NCBI GenBank assembly: GCA_003248865.1
Contig: QFPK01000004.1
Coordinates: 1 to 64,000 of the forward strand
DNA: 64,000 bases
Direction: 5' to 3'
Source of the DNA: Sphingomonas sp.
GTDB taxonomy: Bacteria; Pseudomonadota; Alphaproteobacteria; Sphingomonadales; Sphingomonadaceae
Positions 35,806 through 45,497 of the stretch are shown piece by piece. The notes beneath the pieces are model-generated. The model saw only the letters and a program-made list of their open reading frames with translations. It had not been told where the DNA came from and searched no databases. Within the stretch, counting starts at the first letter, position 1, and each line of letters opens with the position of its first letter. The translations under genes and the position numbers were made by a program.

Positions 35806-36309
35806 TCATGCGAATGGGATGTCACGGTGAAACCCCACCATGGCGGCAAGAAGCAACAGGATCAAAACGGCAGCCTGGCGCCAGCGTGGCCGACCCCTGG
35901 GGGGCAACAACAGGATCGCGGCGCCAAGCAGAAAAGACTGGGCGGCCATGTAGGGCAGCAATGGCGTGCCGTGACGCAGAGAGGCTGCCCCCACCATCAT
36001 CCAGAGCCCGGCCAGCGCGCAGGCAGCCATCCTGCCGATGATGTGGCTTGGCAACACGGCCATGGTGAGTGAGAGGAGTGCAGCCGTCGCAACCAGTTTG
36101 TCCGATGCATCGAGCCAATAGCCGCTGGATTTAAGCCAGGGTGTTGCAGTTGCAGACAGCAGCGCGGCCGACAGGCTCTGCAGGGCAGCCAGATGTCGGC
36201 CAGCAGGCACGCTGCCAGATGCGCGCACAAGCAGCCACAACGTTGCCAGAAGCCATAGCAGGCTGGAAGCTGCGGGAAGCCAGCCTTGGAGAACGAGATA
36301 ATCGGTCAA
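35806..36309 (-). CDS. Small membrane protein of unknown function
   Basis: About 167 residues with five or six hydrophobic helices (for example SSLLWLLATLWLLVRAS, AACALAGLWMMVGAASL and QAAVLILLLLAAMVGFH). I recognise no family. The start is a TTG at 36309 with GCGGAAG upstream; an ATG at 36333 in frame is possible. It lies between nadE and a plus-strand TonB-dependent receptor gene and is convergent with nadE. The hydrophobic pattern and lack of any better overlapping frame argue that it is real. Confidence 0.65.
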   Translation of the reverse strand: MTDYLVLQGWLPAASSLLWLLATLWLLVRASGSVPAGRHLAALQSLSAALLSATATPWLKSSGYWLDASDKLVATAALLSLTMAVLPSHIIGRMAACALAGLWMMVGAASLRHGTPLLPYMAAQSFLLGAAILLLPPRGRPRWRQAAVLILLLLAAMVGFHRDIPFA

Positions 36310-36429
36310 ATCATCTTCCGCGACAGGCCGCATCCGGCGTGAGGCTGCTTACTGACTTGCTGCTCGACATTTGTGAAGGGCTGAGGCAGTCGGCGCAGGG
36401 TTGAAATGGGTCGTTAGGCTGGAGATGAA

Positions 36430-38652
36430 ATGCGCGCGATTTGGCTTGGAAGTTTGGGCCTGTTGGCTGGAACTACGGCAGTCGCGGGGGAAGGGCCGGC
36501 GTCTCCGACTGCCGTGACAAATTTCGCCGCCGATGATTTGTCCCTGCGCGGTGACCCGTGGGAACTGGCGCCGGTGGCGCGGGTTCCGGGGCTGCTGAGG
36601 ATCTCCGTGCCGGGTACGGGCGTGACGGCGCGGAGCCTGCGCGGGCTGGCGGACAGCGGCAGCATCGCGCCGCTGGACCCCGCGCTGGGCGTGTTCGTGG
36701 ATGGCGTGCCGCTAGGGCGCCTGGACGGCGAGGCCTTTGCGCTGTTCGATCTGGATCAGGTGACGGTGCGGCGCGGCGGGCAGGGTGCGCTGCTGGGGCG
36801 GAGCACATCGGCCGGGGCGCTGGATGTGAAGCTGGCCGCGCCCGCCGAGACGTTCGGCGGCTATGTGGGCGGTGCCTGGGGCGCCTGGGACCGCAAGATG
36901 GTGCGCGGGTCCGTTGATGTGCCGCTGGGGGCGCTGGGTCTAAAGGTTTCGGCCTATCTCTCTGACGATGACGGCGTGGTGCGCAACCGGGTGACGGGCG
37001 AGAAGCTGAACGACGAGGACCGTGCCGGCATCCGGCTGGCGGCGCGGCTGGCGCCGACCGAGCAGATCGAATGGACGGCCGCGGTCGCCTATGTGCAGGA
37101 CAAGGGCGAGAATATCCTGAGCTTCGGCTGCAACCCGGCCGACCCCACGGCCTGCCGGGGCTGGAGCTCCACCACGGGTATGGTGACATCCCGCATCCGG
37201 GGGGGTGGGCCGCAATATTCGCTGCCGGTTTCGGGCGACAAGGCGGATCAGGTGCTGGGGCGGGTGGAGGCGACGACGTTGCTGACCTCCCGGCTGGCCT
37301 GGACGGGGGATTTGCTGGAAGTCGCGCTAATCTCCGGATTTGTGGACACGAGCGAGAATTCAGGGCTGGATTTTGGCGACGGGCGGGCGCTGCCGTCGGG
37401 CCTGCTGCCCGATCCGCCGGTGCGGGGCTTCACCAATGGCGGCTATGCCGTGCTGACGGACGGCGGTTCCCAGCAGATGAGCCAGGAACTGCGGCTGTCG
37501 GGGCGGCTGCTGGACGGTGCGCTGGGCTGGACGCTGGGCGGGCAACTGCTGGACGGCAATGACCGGCTGGATACCGCCGACATGCAGACGCTGGAGGACG
37601 GCACGGCCACAGGACAGCCGCGCCTGCTGGCGGACCGCATCGTGCGCAGCAGCAGCCGGGCGCTGGCGGGATTCGCCGATGTTAATTTCACCACCGGCGC
37701 GCTGCGGCTGGAAGCCGGCGTGCGCTACACCGACGAGGAGCGGCGGCTGACATCCCTGTCGCAAGCCGTCTGCGGGCCTGATGGCTGCCTGAGCCTTGCC
37801 TCTGTGCCGGACAAGCTGACGGCAGGCGTGTGGACCCCGCGCGCGGCGGCGAGCTTCGAGCTGCTGGAGGGGGTGAGCCTGTTCGCCTCCGCCTCGCGCG
37901 GGTATCGGCCGGGCGGGTGGAACGTGCGGGCCGTGTCGCCTGCGGCCTTCGCATCCTATGCGCCGGAAACCGCCTGGACCTATGAGGGCGGCGTGGCCGG
38001 GTCCGCATTCGGCGGGCGGCTGTCTGCGCGGGTGACGGGCTTCCTGCTGGACGTGACGGATATGCAGGGCGCTGGCGCGGCGGTCATCGATGGCACGCCG
38101 CAGTTTTGGGCGGGAACGCTGGCGGATTTCCGCAACCAGGGCATTGAGCTGGAACTGGCGGCGCAGCCCATCGACGCGCTGCACCTCTACGCCAATCTGA
38201 CGGCGCAGAACCCGCGTTACCGGCGGACAGCCGCGGTGGACGCGCAGATCGCGCTGTGCGCAGGCGGCACCGGGCCTGCAACGGCCTGCGGAATCGGCGC
38301 GGTGACGGCGGACGGCGAGCTGGCAGAACCCGCCTTCGCGCCGGACCTGACCGCCAGATTCGGCGCGCGCTATAGCCTGCCCATCCCCAGCGCCGGGATC
38401 ATCCTGACACCCGGCGTCGACTTCAGCTGGCAGGGCCGATCCCAGACGGACATCGCCAATCTGGGCGCATCCGCCCCCGCTCACCTGCTGATGGACGCTG
38501 CCATCGCCATCGAAACTGACGATTACGGCTGGCTGCTGACGCTGAGCTGCCGCAACTGCCTGGACGAAGACGCGGGCGAAACGAGCCTGCTGGGCTGGAG
38601 CTACCCGGTGACGCCGCGCAGCTGGATGCTGGTGGCGCGGCGGCGATTCTGA
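36430..38652 (+). CDS. TonB-dependent outer-membrane receptor
   Basis: 740 residues: a signal peptide (IWLGSLGLLAGTTAVAG), a plug domain (LGVFVDGVPLGR, LDQVTVRRGGQGALLGRSTSAGALDV) and a 22-strand-type barrel with typical C-terminal half (FASASRGYRPGGWN, FRNQGIELELAAQP) ending in phenylalanine (WMLVARRRF). It resembles the large sphingomonad family of TonB receptors for plant- or aromatic-derived substrates, but no ligand can be named. No STN domain is present. A modular repeat follows immediately downstream. Confidence 0.92.
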   Translation: MRAIWLGSLGLLAGTTAVAGEGPASPTAVTNFAADDLSLRGDPWELAPVARVPGLLRISVPGTGVTARSLRGLADSGSIAPLDPALGVFVDGVPLGRLDGEAFALFDLDQVTVRRGGQGALLGRSTSAGALDVKLAAPAETFGGYVGGAWGAWDRKMVRGSVDVPLGALGLKVSAYLSDDDGVVRNRVTGEKLNDEDRAGIRLAARLAPTEQIEWTAAVAYVQDKGENILSFGCNPADPTACRGWSSTTGMVTSRIRGGGPQYSLPVSGDKADQVLGRVEATTLLTSRLAWTGDLLEVALISGFVDTSENSGLDFGDGRALPSGLLPDPPVRGFTNGGYAVLTDGGSQQMSQELRLSGRLLDGALGWTLGGQLLDGNDRLDTADMQTLEDGTATGQPRLLADRIVRSSSRALAGFADVNFTTGALRLEAGVRYTDEERRLTSLSQAVCGPDGCLSLASVPDKLTAGVWTPRAAASFELLEGVSLFASASRGYRPGGWNVRAVSPAAFASYAPETAWTYEGGVAGSAFGGRLSARVTGFLLDVTDMQGAGAAVIDGTPQFWAGTLADFRNQGIELELAAQPIDALHLYANLTAQNPRYRRTAAVDAQIALCAGGTGPATACGIGAVTADGELAEPAFAPDLTARFGARYSLPIPSAGIILTPGVDFSWQGRSQTDIANLGASAPAHLLMDAAIAIETDDYGWLLTLSCRNCLDEDAGETSLLGWSYPVTPRSWMLVARRRF

Positions 38653-38674
38653 GGCGGGCGGCGTGGGAGGAACG

Positions 38675-38906
38675 CCAAGGGCTCTGCCCTTGGAACCCGG
38701 CAGGGCATCGTATGCCCTGCACCCACATTTGCAGGATGGTCGTTTAGGTTGGGCTGACCCATGGGGTTTGATGCCTGCGGCGCCGGCAAACGCTTGCGCC
38801 GCAGGCAATCGAATCCTGTCGCACGCGTGGCATCGGGTTTGGTGCGTAACGCCAAGTCCGAGGGTGCAGGGAAATCATTTCCCTGCCCGCCGGAGGCATA
38901 AAAAAA
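38675..38906. repeat. Modular intergenic repeat, copy A
   Basis: A 232-base unit of four hairpin modules. Module 1 is CCAAGGGC-TCT-GCCCTTGG (38675-38693). Module 2 is GCAGGGCAT-CGT-ATGCCCTGC (38700-38720). Module 3 has 12-bp arms TGCCTGCGGCGC and GCGCCGCAGGCA with a 12-base loop (38772-38807). Module 4 is GCAGGGAAAT-C-ATTTCCCTGC (38866-38886), and the unit ends GCCGGAGGCATAAAAAA. It fills most of the 322-base gap between the TonB receptor and plsY, and no gene is visible there. Copies B and C share the same order. Confidence 0.9.
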
Positions 38907-38974
38907 GACTCGCCCCACCACCCCAACAGCCCGCTTGCAGGGCGGATGGCGGCGGCGCTACGCTCGCGTGCGTG

Positions 38975-39559
38975 ATGAACCTGCTTCTCTGGGCCGTGAT
39001 CGGCTATCTTCTGGGCTCGATCCCGTTCGGGCTGATCCTGACGCGTCTGGCGGGCGGCGGGGATATCCGCAGCATCGGATCCGGCAATATCGGCGCGACC
39101 AATGTGCTGCGCACGGGCCGGAAGGAGATCGCGGCGGCGACCTTGTTGCTGGATGCCGCCAAGGGCGCGGTCGCGGTGTGGCTGGCCGGGCGCTACGGGG
39201 GAGAGTTCGCGCCGCTGGTGGCGGCTGTGGGGGCCTTTGCCGGGCATGTGCATCCGGCGTGGCTGAAGTTCAAAGGCGGCAAGGGCGTGGCGACCTTGCT
39301 GGGTATCAGCTTTGCGTTCAGCCCCTGGGCCGCGCTTGGCTTTGCGGCGGCCTGGCTGGGGGTTGCTGCGGCGACGCGCATATCGTCTGTGGGGGGCATG
39401 TCTGCCGGTTTCGCGGCGGCGGTGGTGCTGGGGATCGTGGGCGCGCCTTATGCGGGGGCCGTGGTGGCGCTGCTGTCCTTGTGGGTGCTGTGGACGCACC
39501 GGGAGAATATCGCGCGGCTGAAGGCCGGAACCGAGCCCCGGATCGGCAAGACATCTTGA
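38975..39559 (+). CDS. plsY: Glycerol-3-phosphate acyltransferase PlsY
   Basis: PlsY is the integral-membrane enzyme that transfers the acyl group from acyl-phosphate to glycerol 3-phosphate, the first step of phospholipid synthesis. 194 residues with GYLLGSIPFGLILTRL, the substrate loop GSGNIGATNVLR, the HPAWLKFKGGKGVAT motif and the C-terminal LWTHRENIARLKAGTEPRIGK. All three conserved loops are present. The stop overlaps the dprA TTG start by four bases (TTGA). Confidence 0.95.
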   Translation: MNLLLWAVIGYLLGSIPFGLILTRLAGGGDIRSIGSGNIGATNVLRTGRKEIAAATLLLDAAKGAVAVWLAGRYGGEFAPLVAAVGAFAGHVHPAWLKFKGGKGVATLLGISFAFSPWAALGFAAAWLGVAAATRISSVGGMSAGFAAAVVLGIVGAPYAGAVVALLSLWVLWTHRENIARLKAGTEPRIGKTS

Positions 39560-40638
39560 ATCGACTGCCGGATGCCGAACGGCTGGCGCGGTTGCGGCTG
39601 GCGCGGACGGACGGCGTGGGGCCGGTGGCGTTCCGGCAGCTGCTGACGCGGCATGGCAGCGCCTTGGAGGCGCTGGCGGCGGAGCGGCGGGACTGGGCGG
39701 AGGCCGGGGTTGCCGAGGCGGAGGTGTGGGCAGCCGAAGCTGTGGGGGCGCGGCATGTGTTTCCGGGCGAGGCGGACTATCCGCCGTTGCTTGCCGAGCT
39801 GGCCGATCCGCCGCCGGTGCTGCTGATCGCGGGCGATGCCGCACTGGCGGCACGACCGGTTGTGGCGATGGTGGGTGCGCGCAACGCCAGTGCGGCGGGC
39901 AGGGCGCTGGCGTTCGAAATGGCGCAGGCGCTGGGCGCGGCGGGCTGGGTGATGGCGTCAGGCCTTGCGCGGGGCATCGATGCGGAGGCGCACCGGGGAG
40001 CGTTGGCGACGGGCACCATCGGCTGTGTGGCGGGCGGGGTGGACATCGCCTATCCGCCGGAGAATGCCGGGCTGCAGGACGGGATTGCGCAGGCTGGCCT
40101 GCTCCTGTCTGAGCTGCCGCCCGGAACGGAGCCGCAGGCGCGGCATTTCCCGCGTCGCAACCGGCTGATCGCGGGGGTAGCGCGCGGGCTGATCGTGATT
40201 GAGGCGGCGCAAGGATCGGGCAGCCTGATCACCGCGCGGCTGGCGGCGGAAGCGGGGCGCGAAGTGATGGCGGTGCCGGGGCATCCGAAGGATCCGCGAT
40301 CGGCGGGGGGCAACAATCTGATCCGGCAGGGTGGGCATCTGGTGGAGACGGCCGAGGATGTGCTGGCGGCCTTGAGCCCCTTTGCCGTTTTGGCGCGGCC
40401 GGTGGCGCCGAAGCGGCCGGAACGCTCGCGCCGGGAAGCGGCTGTGCGGGCGGCGGTTGTGCCAGCCGAAGCGCCTTCGGGGTTGCTGGAGCTGCTGTCT
40501 GTCAGCGGGGTGGCATTGGACGAAGTGGTGCGGGCATCCGGCCAGACGGCGGCGGCGGTGCAGGCCGCGCTCGCCGATCTGGAGATCGAGGGGCAGGTGG
40601 TGCGGCTGGCCGGAGGGCGTGTCGCCCGGGTGGCATAG
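39556..40638 (+). CDS. dprA: DNA-processing protein DprA
   Basis: DprA loads RecA on single-stranded DNA during natural transformation. 360 residues from a TTG start coupled to plsY: an N-terminal SAM-like helical region (about 1-70), the Rossmann core with VAMVGARNASAAGRALA, MASGLARGIDAEAHRGAL, SGS-type AAQGSGSLITARLAAEAGREVMAVPGHP and GGNNLIRQGGHLV, and a C-terminal winged-helix (about 295-360, LELLSVSGVALDEVVRASG). Length is normal. plsY-dprA-topA linkage is known in several alphaproteobacteria. Confidence 0.94.
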   Translation: MNRLPDAERLARLRLARTDGVGPVAFRQLLTRHGSALEALAAERRDWAEAGVAEAEVWAAEAVGARHVFPGEADYPPLLAELADPPPVLLIAGDAALAARPVVAMVGARNASAAGRALAFEMAQALGAAGWVMASGLARGIDAEAHRGALATGTIGCVAGGVDIAYPPENAGLQDGIAQAGLLLSELPPGTEPQARHFPRRNRLIAGVARGLIVIEAAQGSGSLITARLAAEAGREVMAVPGHPKDPRSAGGNNLIRQGGHLVETAEDVLAALSPFAVLARPVAPKRPERSRREAAVRAAVVPAEAPSGLLELLSVSGVALDEVVRASGQTAAAVQAALADLEIEGQVVRLAGGRVARVA

Positions 40639-40691
40639 GTTGTTTTGGGGGCAGGGCATCGCTATGTCGCGCCCCCCAAGAAGGGACTGTA

Positions 40692-43223
40692 ATGGATCTG
40701 GTCATCGTCGAGTCGCCGGCAAAAGCCCGGACGATCGAAGGATATCTCGGCGGCAACGCGAAGGTTCTCGCCAGCTTCGGCCATGTGCGGGACCTGCCGC
40801 CGTCTGACGGCAGCGTCGATCCGGCGCATGATTTCGCTATGCGCTGGGAGGTTTCCGCCGACCGGTCCAAGCAGCTGAAGGCGATCACCGATGCCGCCAA
40901 GGGGGCGGACCGCGTGGTGCTGGCGACCGACCCTGACCGCGAGGGTGAGGCGATCAGCTGGCATCTGGCCGAAGTGCTGCGGCAGAAGAAGGCGGTGCCC
41001 AAGGGCGGGATGCAGCGCATCACCTTCAACGCCATCACCAAGGATGCCGTGCAGACGGCGATGGCGCATCCGCGCGACATCGACCAGCCGCTGGTGGACG
41101 CCTATCTGGCGCGCCGCGCGCTGGATTATCTGGTGGGTTTCACCCTTTCACCGGTGCTGTGGCGCAAGCTGCCCGGCGCCAAGAGCGCGGGGCGCGTGCA
41201 ATCGGTGGCGCTGCGTTTGATCGTGGAGCGCGAGCGCGAGATCGAGGCGTTTACGCCGCAGGAATATTGGACGGTGGAGGCCGACATGAAGGCCTCCTCC
41301 GGCCATCATTTTCCGGCGAAGCTGACGGCGCTGGCGGGCAAGAAGCTGGACAAGTTCGCGCTGCCGACCGAGGCGAAGGCGGAAGAGGCCCGGCGCATCG
41401 TGGAAGCCGGCAGCTTCTCCGTCTCTGCCGTGGATCTGAAGACGGTGGTGCGCAATCCGGCGCCGCCCTTCACGACATCGACGTTGCAGCAGGAGGCGTC
41501 CCGCAAGCTGGGGCTGGGGGCGCAGCAGACCATGCGCACCGCGCAGACGCTGTATGAGGCCGGGCACATCACCTATATGCGGACCGACGGTGTGGCGATG
41601 GACGGCAGCGCCATCAATGCCGCGCGCGACATGGTGATGGAGCGCTATGGCCGGGATTATGTGCCGGAAAAGCCGCGCGCCTATTCCACCAAGGCGAAGA
41701 ATGCGCAGGAAGCGCATGAAGCGATCCGCCCCACCAGCTTCGGCAAAACGGCAGCGGCGTTGCACCTGTCTGACATGGAAGCGCGGCTGTATGACCTGAT
41801 CTGGAAGCGCGCGGTCGCCTCTCAGATGGCCTCCGCCCAGCTGGAGCGCACCACGGTGGACCTGCTGGCCGACGACGGCAGCGCCGAACTGCGCGCGACC
41901 GGCACCGTGGTGGTGTTTCCGGGGTTCCTCACTCTGTATGCCGAGGGCACCGACGACCTTGATGACGAGGATGGTTCGCGTCTGCCTAAGCTGCTGGCCG
42001 GGGAACGGCCGCAGACGCAGGGCGTCAGCAAGGCGCAGCATTTCACCCAGCCGCCGCCGCGCTATTCCGAAGCCAGCCTGGTGAAGCGGATGGAGGAGCT
42101 GGGGATCGGCCGGCCGTCCACCTATGCGTCGATCATCCAGGTGCTGAAGGACCGCGACTATGTGGTGCTGGAGCAGAAGCGCTTCCGCCCGCAGGAAAAG
42201 GGGCGGCTGGTAACCGCCTTCCTGGAGCGCTTCTTTGAGCGCTATGTCGGATATGATTTCACCGCAGGCCTCGAAGGCCAGCTGGACGATATCTCGGCCG
42301 ACAAGGCGAGCTATCTGGAGGTGCTGCGCGACTTCTGGGCGGATTTCCAGCCGCGCGCCGAAGATGTGATGGCGCAGAAGCCGTGGGACGTGGAAAAGGC
42401 GCTGGACGAATATCTGGCGCCGCACCTGTTCCCCGAGCGCGCCGACGGTGGCGATCCGCGCGCCTGCCCCAGCTGCGGCAATGGCCGGCTGGCGCTGAAG
42501 GTGGGCAAGTTCGGGCCCTTCATCTCCTGCTCCAACTATCCGGAGTGCAAGTTCACCCGGCAGTTCGCGGGCGCGAACGGGGATGATGCCGGGCCTTCGA
42601 CGCTGGGCGACGATCCGGCGACGGGGCTGCCGGTGGAAGTGAAATCCGGGCGGTTCGGCCGTTATGTGCAATCGGGCGACAAGCGCAGCTCCATCCCGAA
42701 GGACATGGGCGACCTGGATCTGCCCGGCGCGCTGAAGCTGCTGAGCCTGCCGCGCGAAGTGGGGCTGCACCCGGAAACGGGGCTGCCCATTGTTGCCAAC
42801 CTCGGCCGTTACGGCCCCTATCTGCTGCACGACGGCAAATATGCCAATCTGAAGGACACCGCCGACCTGTTCGAGATCGGCATGAACGCGGCCGTGGTGA
42901 AGCTGGCGGAGCCCAAGGGCGGGCGCGGGCAGCGGACGCCGGCCGAGCCGTTGGCGCTGCTGGGCGCGCACCCGGAGACCGGGGTTGAAGTGAAGGTGCT
43001 GAACGGGCGCTTCGGGCCCTACATCACCGACGGCAGCGTCAACGCCAATGTGCCCAAGGGCACGGAGCCGAAGGACGTGACGCTGGCGCAGGCGGTGGAG
43101 CTGCTGGCGGAGCGTGCAGCGCGGGCGCCGGCGAAGGGCAAGAAAAAGCCGGCTGCGAAGAAGGTCCCAGCGAAGAAGGCGCCGGCCAAAAAGGCGGCGC
43201 CGAAGAAGAAGGCGTCCGCTTGA
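40692..43223 (+). CDS. topA: DNA topoisomerase I
   Basis: 843 residues. The type IA topoisomerase relaxes negative supercoils. The Toprim domain opens MDLVIVESPAKARTIEGYLG, with DPDREGEAISWH as the acidic Toprim motif. The active-site tyrosine is in HITYMRTDGV (Tyr295). A C-terminal zinc ribbon CPSCGNGRL...CSNYPEC is followed by further topoisomerase C-terminal repeats (GRFGRYVQSGD, GRYGPYLLHDG, GRFGPYITDG). The last 30 or so residues are a Lys/Ala-rich tail (KKPAAKKVPAKKAP type) like that of the glyA-linked protein. The stop overlaps rnr. Confidence 0.96.
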   Translation: MDLVIVESPAKARTIEGYLGGNAKVLASFGHVRDLPPSDGSVDPAHDFAMRWEVSADRSKQLKAITDAAKGADRVVLATDPDREGEAISWHLAEVLRQKKAVPKGGMQRITFNAITKDAVQTAMAHPRDIDQPLVDAYLARRALDYLVGFTLSPVLWRKLPGAKSAGRVQSVALRLIVEREREIEAFTPQEYWTVEADMKASSGHHFPAKLTALAGKKLDKFALPTEAKAEEARRIVEAGSFSVSAVDLKTVVRNPAPPFTTSTLQQEASRKLGLGAQQTMRTAQTLYEAGHITYMRTDGVAMDGSAINAARDMVMERYGRDYVPEKPRAYSTKAKNAQEAHEAIRPTSFGKTAAALHLSDMEARLYDLIWKRAVASQMASAQLERTTVDLLADDGSAELRATGTVVVFPGFLTLYAEGTDDLDDEDGSRLPKLLAGERPQTQGVSKAQHFTQPPPRYSEASLVKRMEELGIGRPSTYASIIQVLKDRDYVVLEQKRFRPQEKGRLVTAFLERFFERYVGYDFTAGLEGQLDDISADKASYLEVLRDFWADFQPRAEDVMAQKPWDVEKALDEYLAPHLFPERADGGDPRACPSCGNGRLALKVGKFGPFISCSNYPECKFTRQFAGANGDDAGPSTLGDDPATGLPVEVKSGRFGRYVQSGDKRSSIPKDMGDLDLPGALKLLSLPREVGLHPETGLPIVANLGRYGPYLLHDGKYANLKDTADLFEIGMNAAVVKLAEPKGGRGQRTPAEPLALLGAHPETGVEVKVLNGRFGPYITDGSVNANVPKGTEPKDVTLAQAVELLAERAARAPAKGKKKPAAKKVPAKKAPAKKAAPKKKASA

Positions 43224-45454
43224 GCCTGCCGGACCGCGACGCGATCCTCGCCTTCATCCGGCAGACGCCGGGCGCTGTCGGCAAGCGGGAGATCGCCCGC
43301 GCCTTCGGGCTGCACGGCGAGGAGCGCGACCAGCTGAAGCAGTTGCTGGCCGAGATGGCCGAGGAAGGGCTGCTGGAATCGGGCCCGGGCCGTTCGCTGC
43401 ACCGCGCGGGGCATCTGCCGCGCGTGACGGTGCTGACGGTGGTGTCTGCCGATGCCGGGCGGGTGATCGCCCAGCCGGAGAAGTGGGAGGGCGAAGGCGC
43501 CCCGCCGCGCGTGATGATCGGCGCCGGGCGCGGCAAGCCCGGTGCGACCCGGCGCGAGCGTTTCGAGGCGGGCGACCGGCTGCTGACCCGGATCGAGGGC
43601 GATCCGCCGAAGTATCTGGGCACCGTGATCAAGAAGCTCTCCAAGGGGCACGCGACGCTGATGGGCATCGTGCGCAAGGATGAGCGCGCAGGGCTGGTGT
43701 TGCGGCCGCTGGACAAGCGCGAGCGGCGCAGCTGGCCCATCCATCATGGTGCGGACGTGACGCCGGGCGAACTGGTGCGCGCCGAACTGAAGGGTGCGGG
43801 TGCGCGCACAGCCGCGCATGTGACGGCGCGGCTGGGCGATCCGTTCGCGGCCAATGCCTCGCTGTCGGACATCGCCATTGCCGAAAAGGGTATCCCGCAC
43901 GAGTTCCCGGCCGATGTGCTGCGCGAGGCCGAGCGCGCCTCTCGCCTGTGGGAGGGTGCGCGGCAGGGCGAGGAGCCGCACCGCGAGGACTGGCGCGACA
44001 TTCCGCTGATCACCATCGATCCGGCGGATGCCCGCGACCATGACGACGCCGTCTGGGCAGAGGCGCATGACGGCGGCTGGACGCTGCTGGTGGCCATCGC
44101 CGACGTCAGCTGGTTCGTGCTGCCCGGCAGCCCGCTGGACCGGCAGGCGTTCGACCGGGGCAACAGTGTCTATTTCCCCGATCAGGTGGTGCCGATGCTG
44201 CCCGAAGCGCTGTCGGCCGACGCCTGCAGCCTGAAGGCCGGCACCGACAAGGCCGTGCTGGCCGCCCGCATGGAGGTGGACAGGGACGGCGAGATCATCG
44301 GCGCCTCGTTCCACCGCGCCCGGGTGCGGATCGCCGCCAACCTCGCCTATGAGGAAGCGCAGGCGGTGATCGACGGCCGCGCCGACAATGCGCTGAAGGA
44401 ACCTGTGCTGGAGCCGCTGTGGGCCTGCTGGCACGCGCTTTCCAAGGCGCGCGCCAAGCGCGAGCCGCTGGAGCTGGACCTGCCGGAAAAGCGGGTGGTG
44501 CTGGACGCCGCCGGCCGGGTGCAGGGCATCGCCGTGCGCGAGCGGCTGGATGCGCACCGGGTGATCGAGGACATGATGATCGCCGCCAATGTCGCCGCCG
44601 CGAAGGCGCTGGAGGCGAAAAAGGCCCCTGTCATGTATCGCGACCATGAAACGCCGGGTCGTGAGAAGCTGACGGGGCTGAAGGATTATCTGGCCACGCT
44701 GGGCATCAGCTTCGCGCTGGGGCAGGTGATCAAGCCGGCCACCTTCAACCGCATAACCAGGCTGGCCGAAGGGCGGCCCAACGCGACCGAGATTTCCGAA
44801 GCGGTGCTGCGCAGCCAGACCCAGGCTTATTATTCCCCGCGCAACGAAGGCCATTTCGGGCTGGCGCTGGGCAGCTACGCCCATTTCACCTCGCCCATCC
44901 GCCGCTACTCCGACGTGCTGGTGCACCGCGCGCTGGTCAGCGCCTACCGGCTGGGCGCGGGCGGCCTGCCCGACGGATCGGAGCAGCGCTTCGCCGCCAT
45001 CGGCGAGCATATCAGCTTCACCGAACGCCGCGCCATGGAGGCCGAGCGCGAGACGCTGGACCGCTATATCGCGCGCCACCTGGGCGACCATGTGGGGCAG
45101 GTGGTGCGCGCCCGAATCTCCGGCGTGCAAGCCTTCGGCTTCTTCGCCACCGTGGACGGCATCGGTGGCGACGGGCTGGTGCCCGTGAGCGCGCTGGGCG
45201 AGGAACGCTTCCGCTTCGACGAGGCCGGGCGCTATCTGGAAGGGGCGGAATCCGGCACGAAATACGGCCAGGGCCAGCGGCTGGACCTGCGACTGGAAGA
45301 CGCGGACCCGGTGACGGGATCGCTGCGCTTCTCGATCCCCGGCGTGGAGCCCTCGGACCGGCACGTGCCCCGTTTCCGACGCGACGGCCGCAGCGGTGGC
45401 GGCGCGAAGCGGGGCGGACCGCCGCCGGGCGTGCGGCGGGGGCGGAAGCGATAG
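43220..45454 (+). CDS. rnr: Ribonuclease R
   Basis: 744 residues from a TTG start that overlaps the topA stop (TTGA). RNase R is a processive 3'-5' exoribonuclease for structured RNA. The order is an N-terminal winged helix (about 1-60), cold-shock domains, the RNB catalytic domain with the metal-binding aspartates in DPADARDHDDAVW and VAIADVSWFV, and a C-terminal S1 domain (GQVVRARISGVQAFGFFATVD) with a basic Arg/Gly tail. All are typical. A modular repeat follows. Confidence 0.95.
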   Translation: MSLPDRDAILAFIRQTPGAVGKREIARAFGLHGEERDQLKQLLAEMAEEGLLESGPGRSLHRAGHLPRVTVLTVVSADAGRVIAQPEKWEGEGAPPRVMIGAGRGKPGATRRERFEAGDRLLTRIEGDPPKYLGTVIKKLSKGHATLMGIVRKDERAGLVLRPLDKRERRSWPIHHGADVTPGELVRAELKGAGARTAAHVTARLGDPFAANASLSDIAIAEKGIPHEFPADVLREAERASRLWEGARQGEEPHREDWRDIPLITIDPADARDHDDAVWAEAHDGGWTLLVAIADVSWFVLPGSPLDRQAFDRGNSVYFPDQVVPMLPEALSADACSLKAGTDKAVLAARMEVDRDGEIIGASFHRARVRIAANLAYEEAQAVIDGRADNALKEPVLEPLWACWHALSKARAKREPLELDLPEKRVVLDAAGRVQGIAVRERLDAHRVIEDMMIAANVAAAKALEAKKAPVMYRDHETPGREKLTGLKDYLATLGISFALGQVIKPATFNRITRLAEGRPNATEISEAVLRSQTQAYYSPRNEGHFGLALGSYAHFTSPIRRYSDVLVHRALVSAYRLGAGGLPDGSEQRFAAIGEHISFTERRAMEAERETLDRYIARHLGDHVGQVVRARISGVQAFGFFATVDGIGGDGLVPVSALGEERFRFDEAGRYLEGAESGTKYGQGQRLDLRLEDADPVTGSLRFSIPGVEPSDRHVPRFRRDGRSGGGAKRGGPPPGVRRGRKR

Positions 45455-45497
45455 CGGTTTTGCCTGTCGTCGCCGTTGGGTGATGGGCATAAAGAGG

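Noticed and set aside
32487..35849. 1120-codon open frame on the minus strand
   Set aside because: It is antisense to the DUF1254 and nadE genes, which have clear family motifs. The antisense product is His/Gln/Arg-rich low-complexity sequence.
36141..36404. Plus-strand small gene upstream of the second TonB receptor
   Set aside because: It overlaps a minus-strand frame with a clear multi-helix membrane pattern, which is the better candidate; the plus-strand product shows no pattern.
38866..38906. Module 4 hairpin plus A-run read as an intrinsic terminator
   Set aside because: On the plus strand the run is A, not T. On the minus strand the T-run comes before the hairpin, so the order is wrong for termination in either direction.
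43019..45490. 823-codon open frame on the minus strand opposite rnr
   Set aside because: The plus-strand frame encodes a full RNase R with RNB and S1 motifs; the reverse frame shows no domain.
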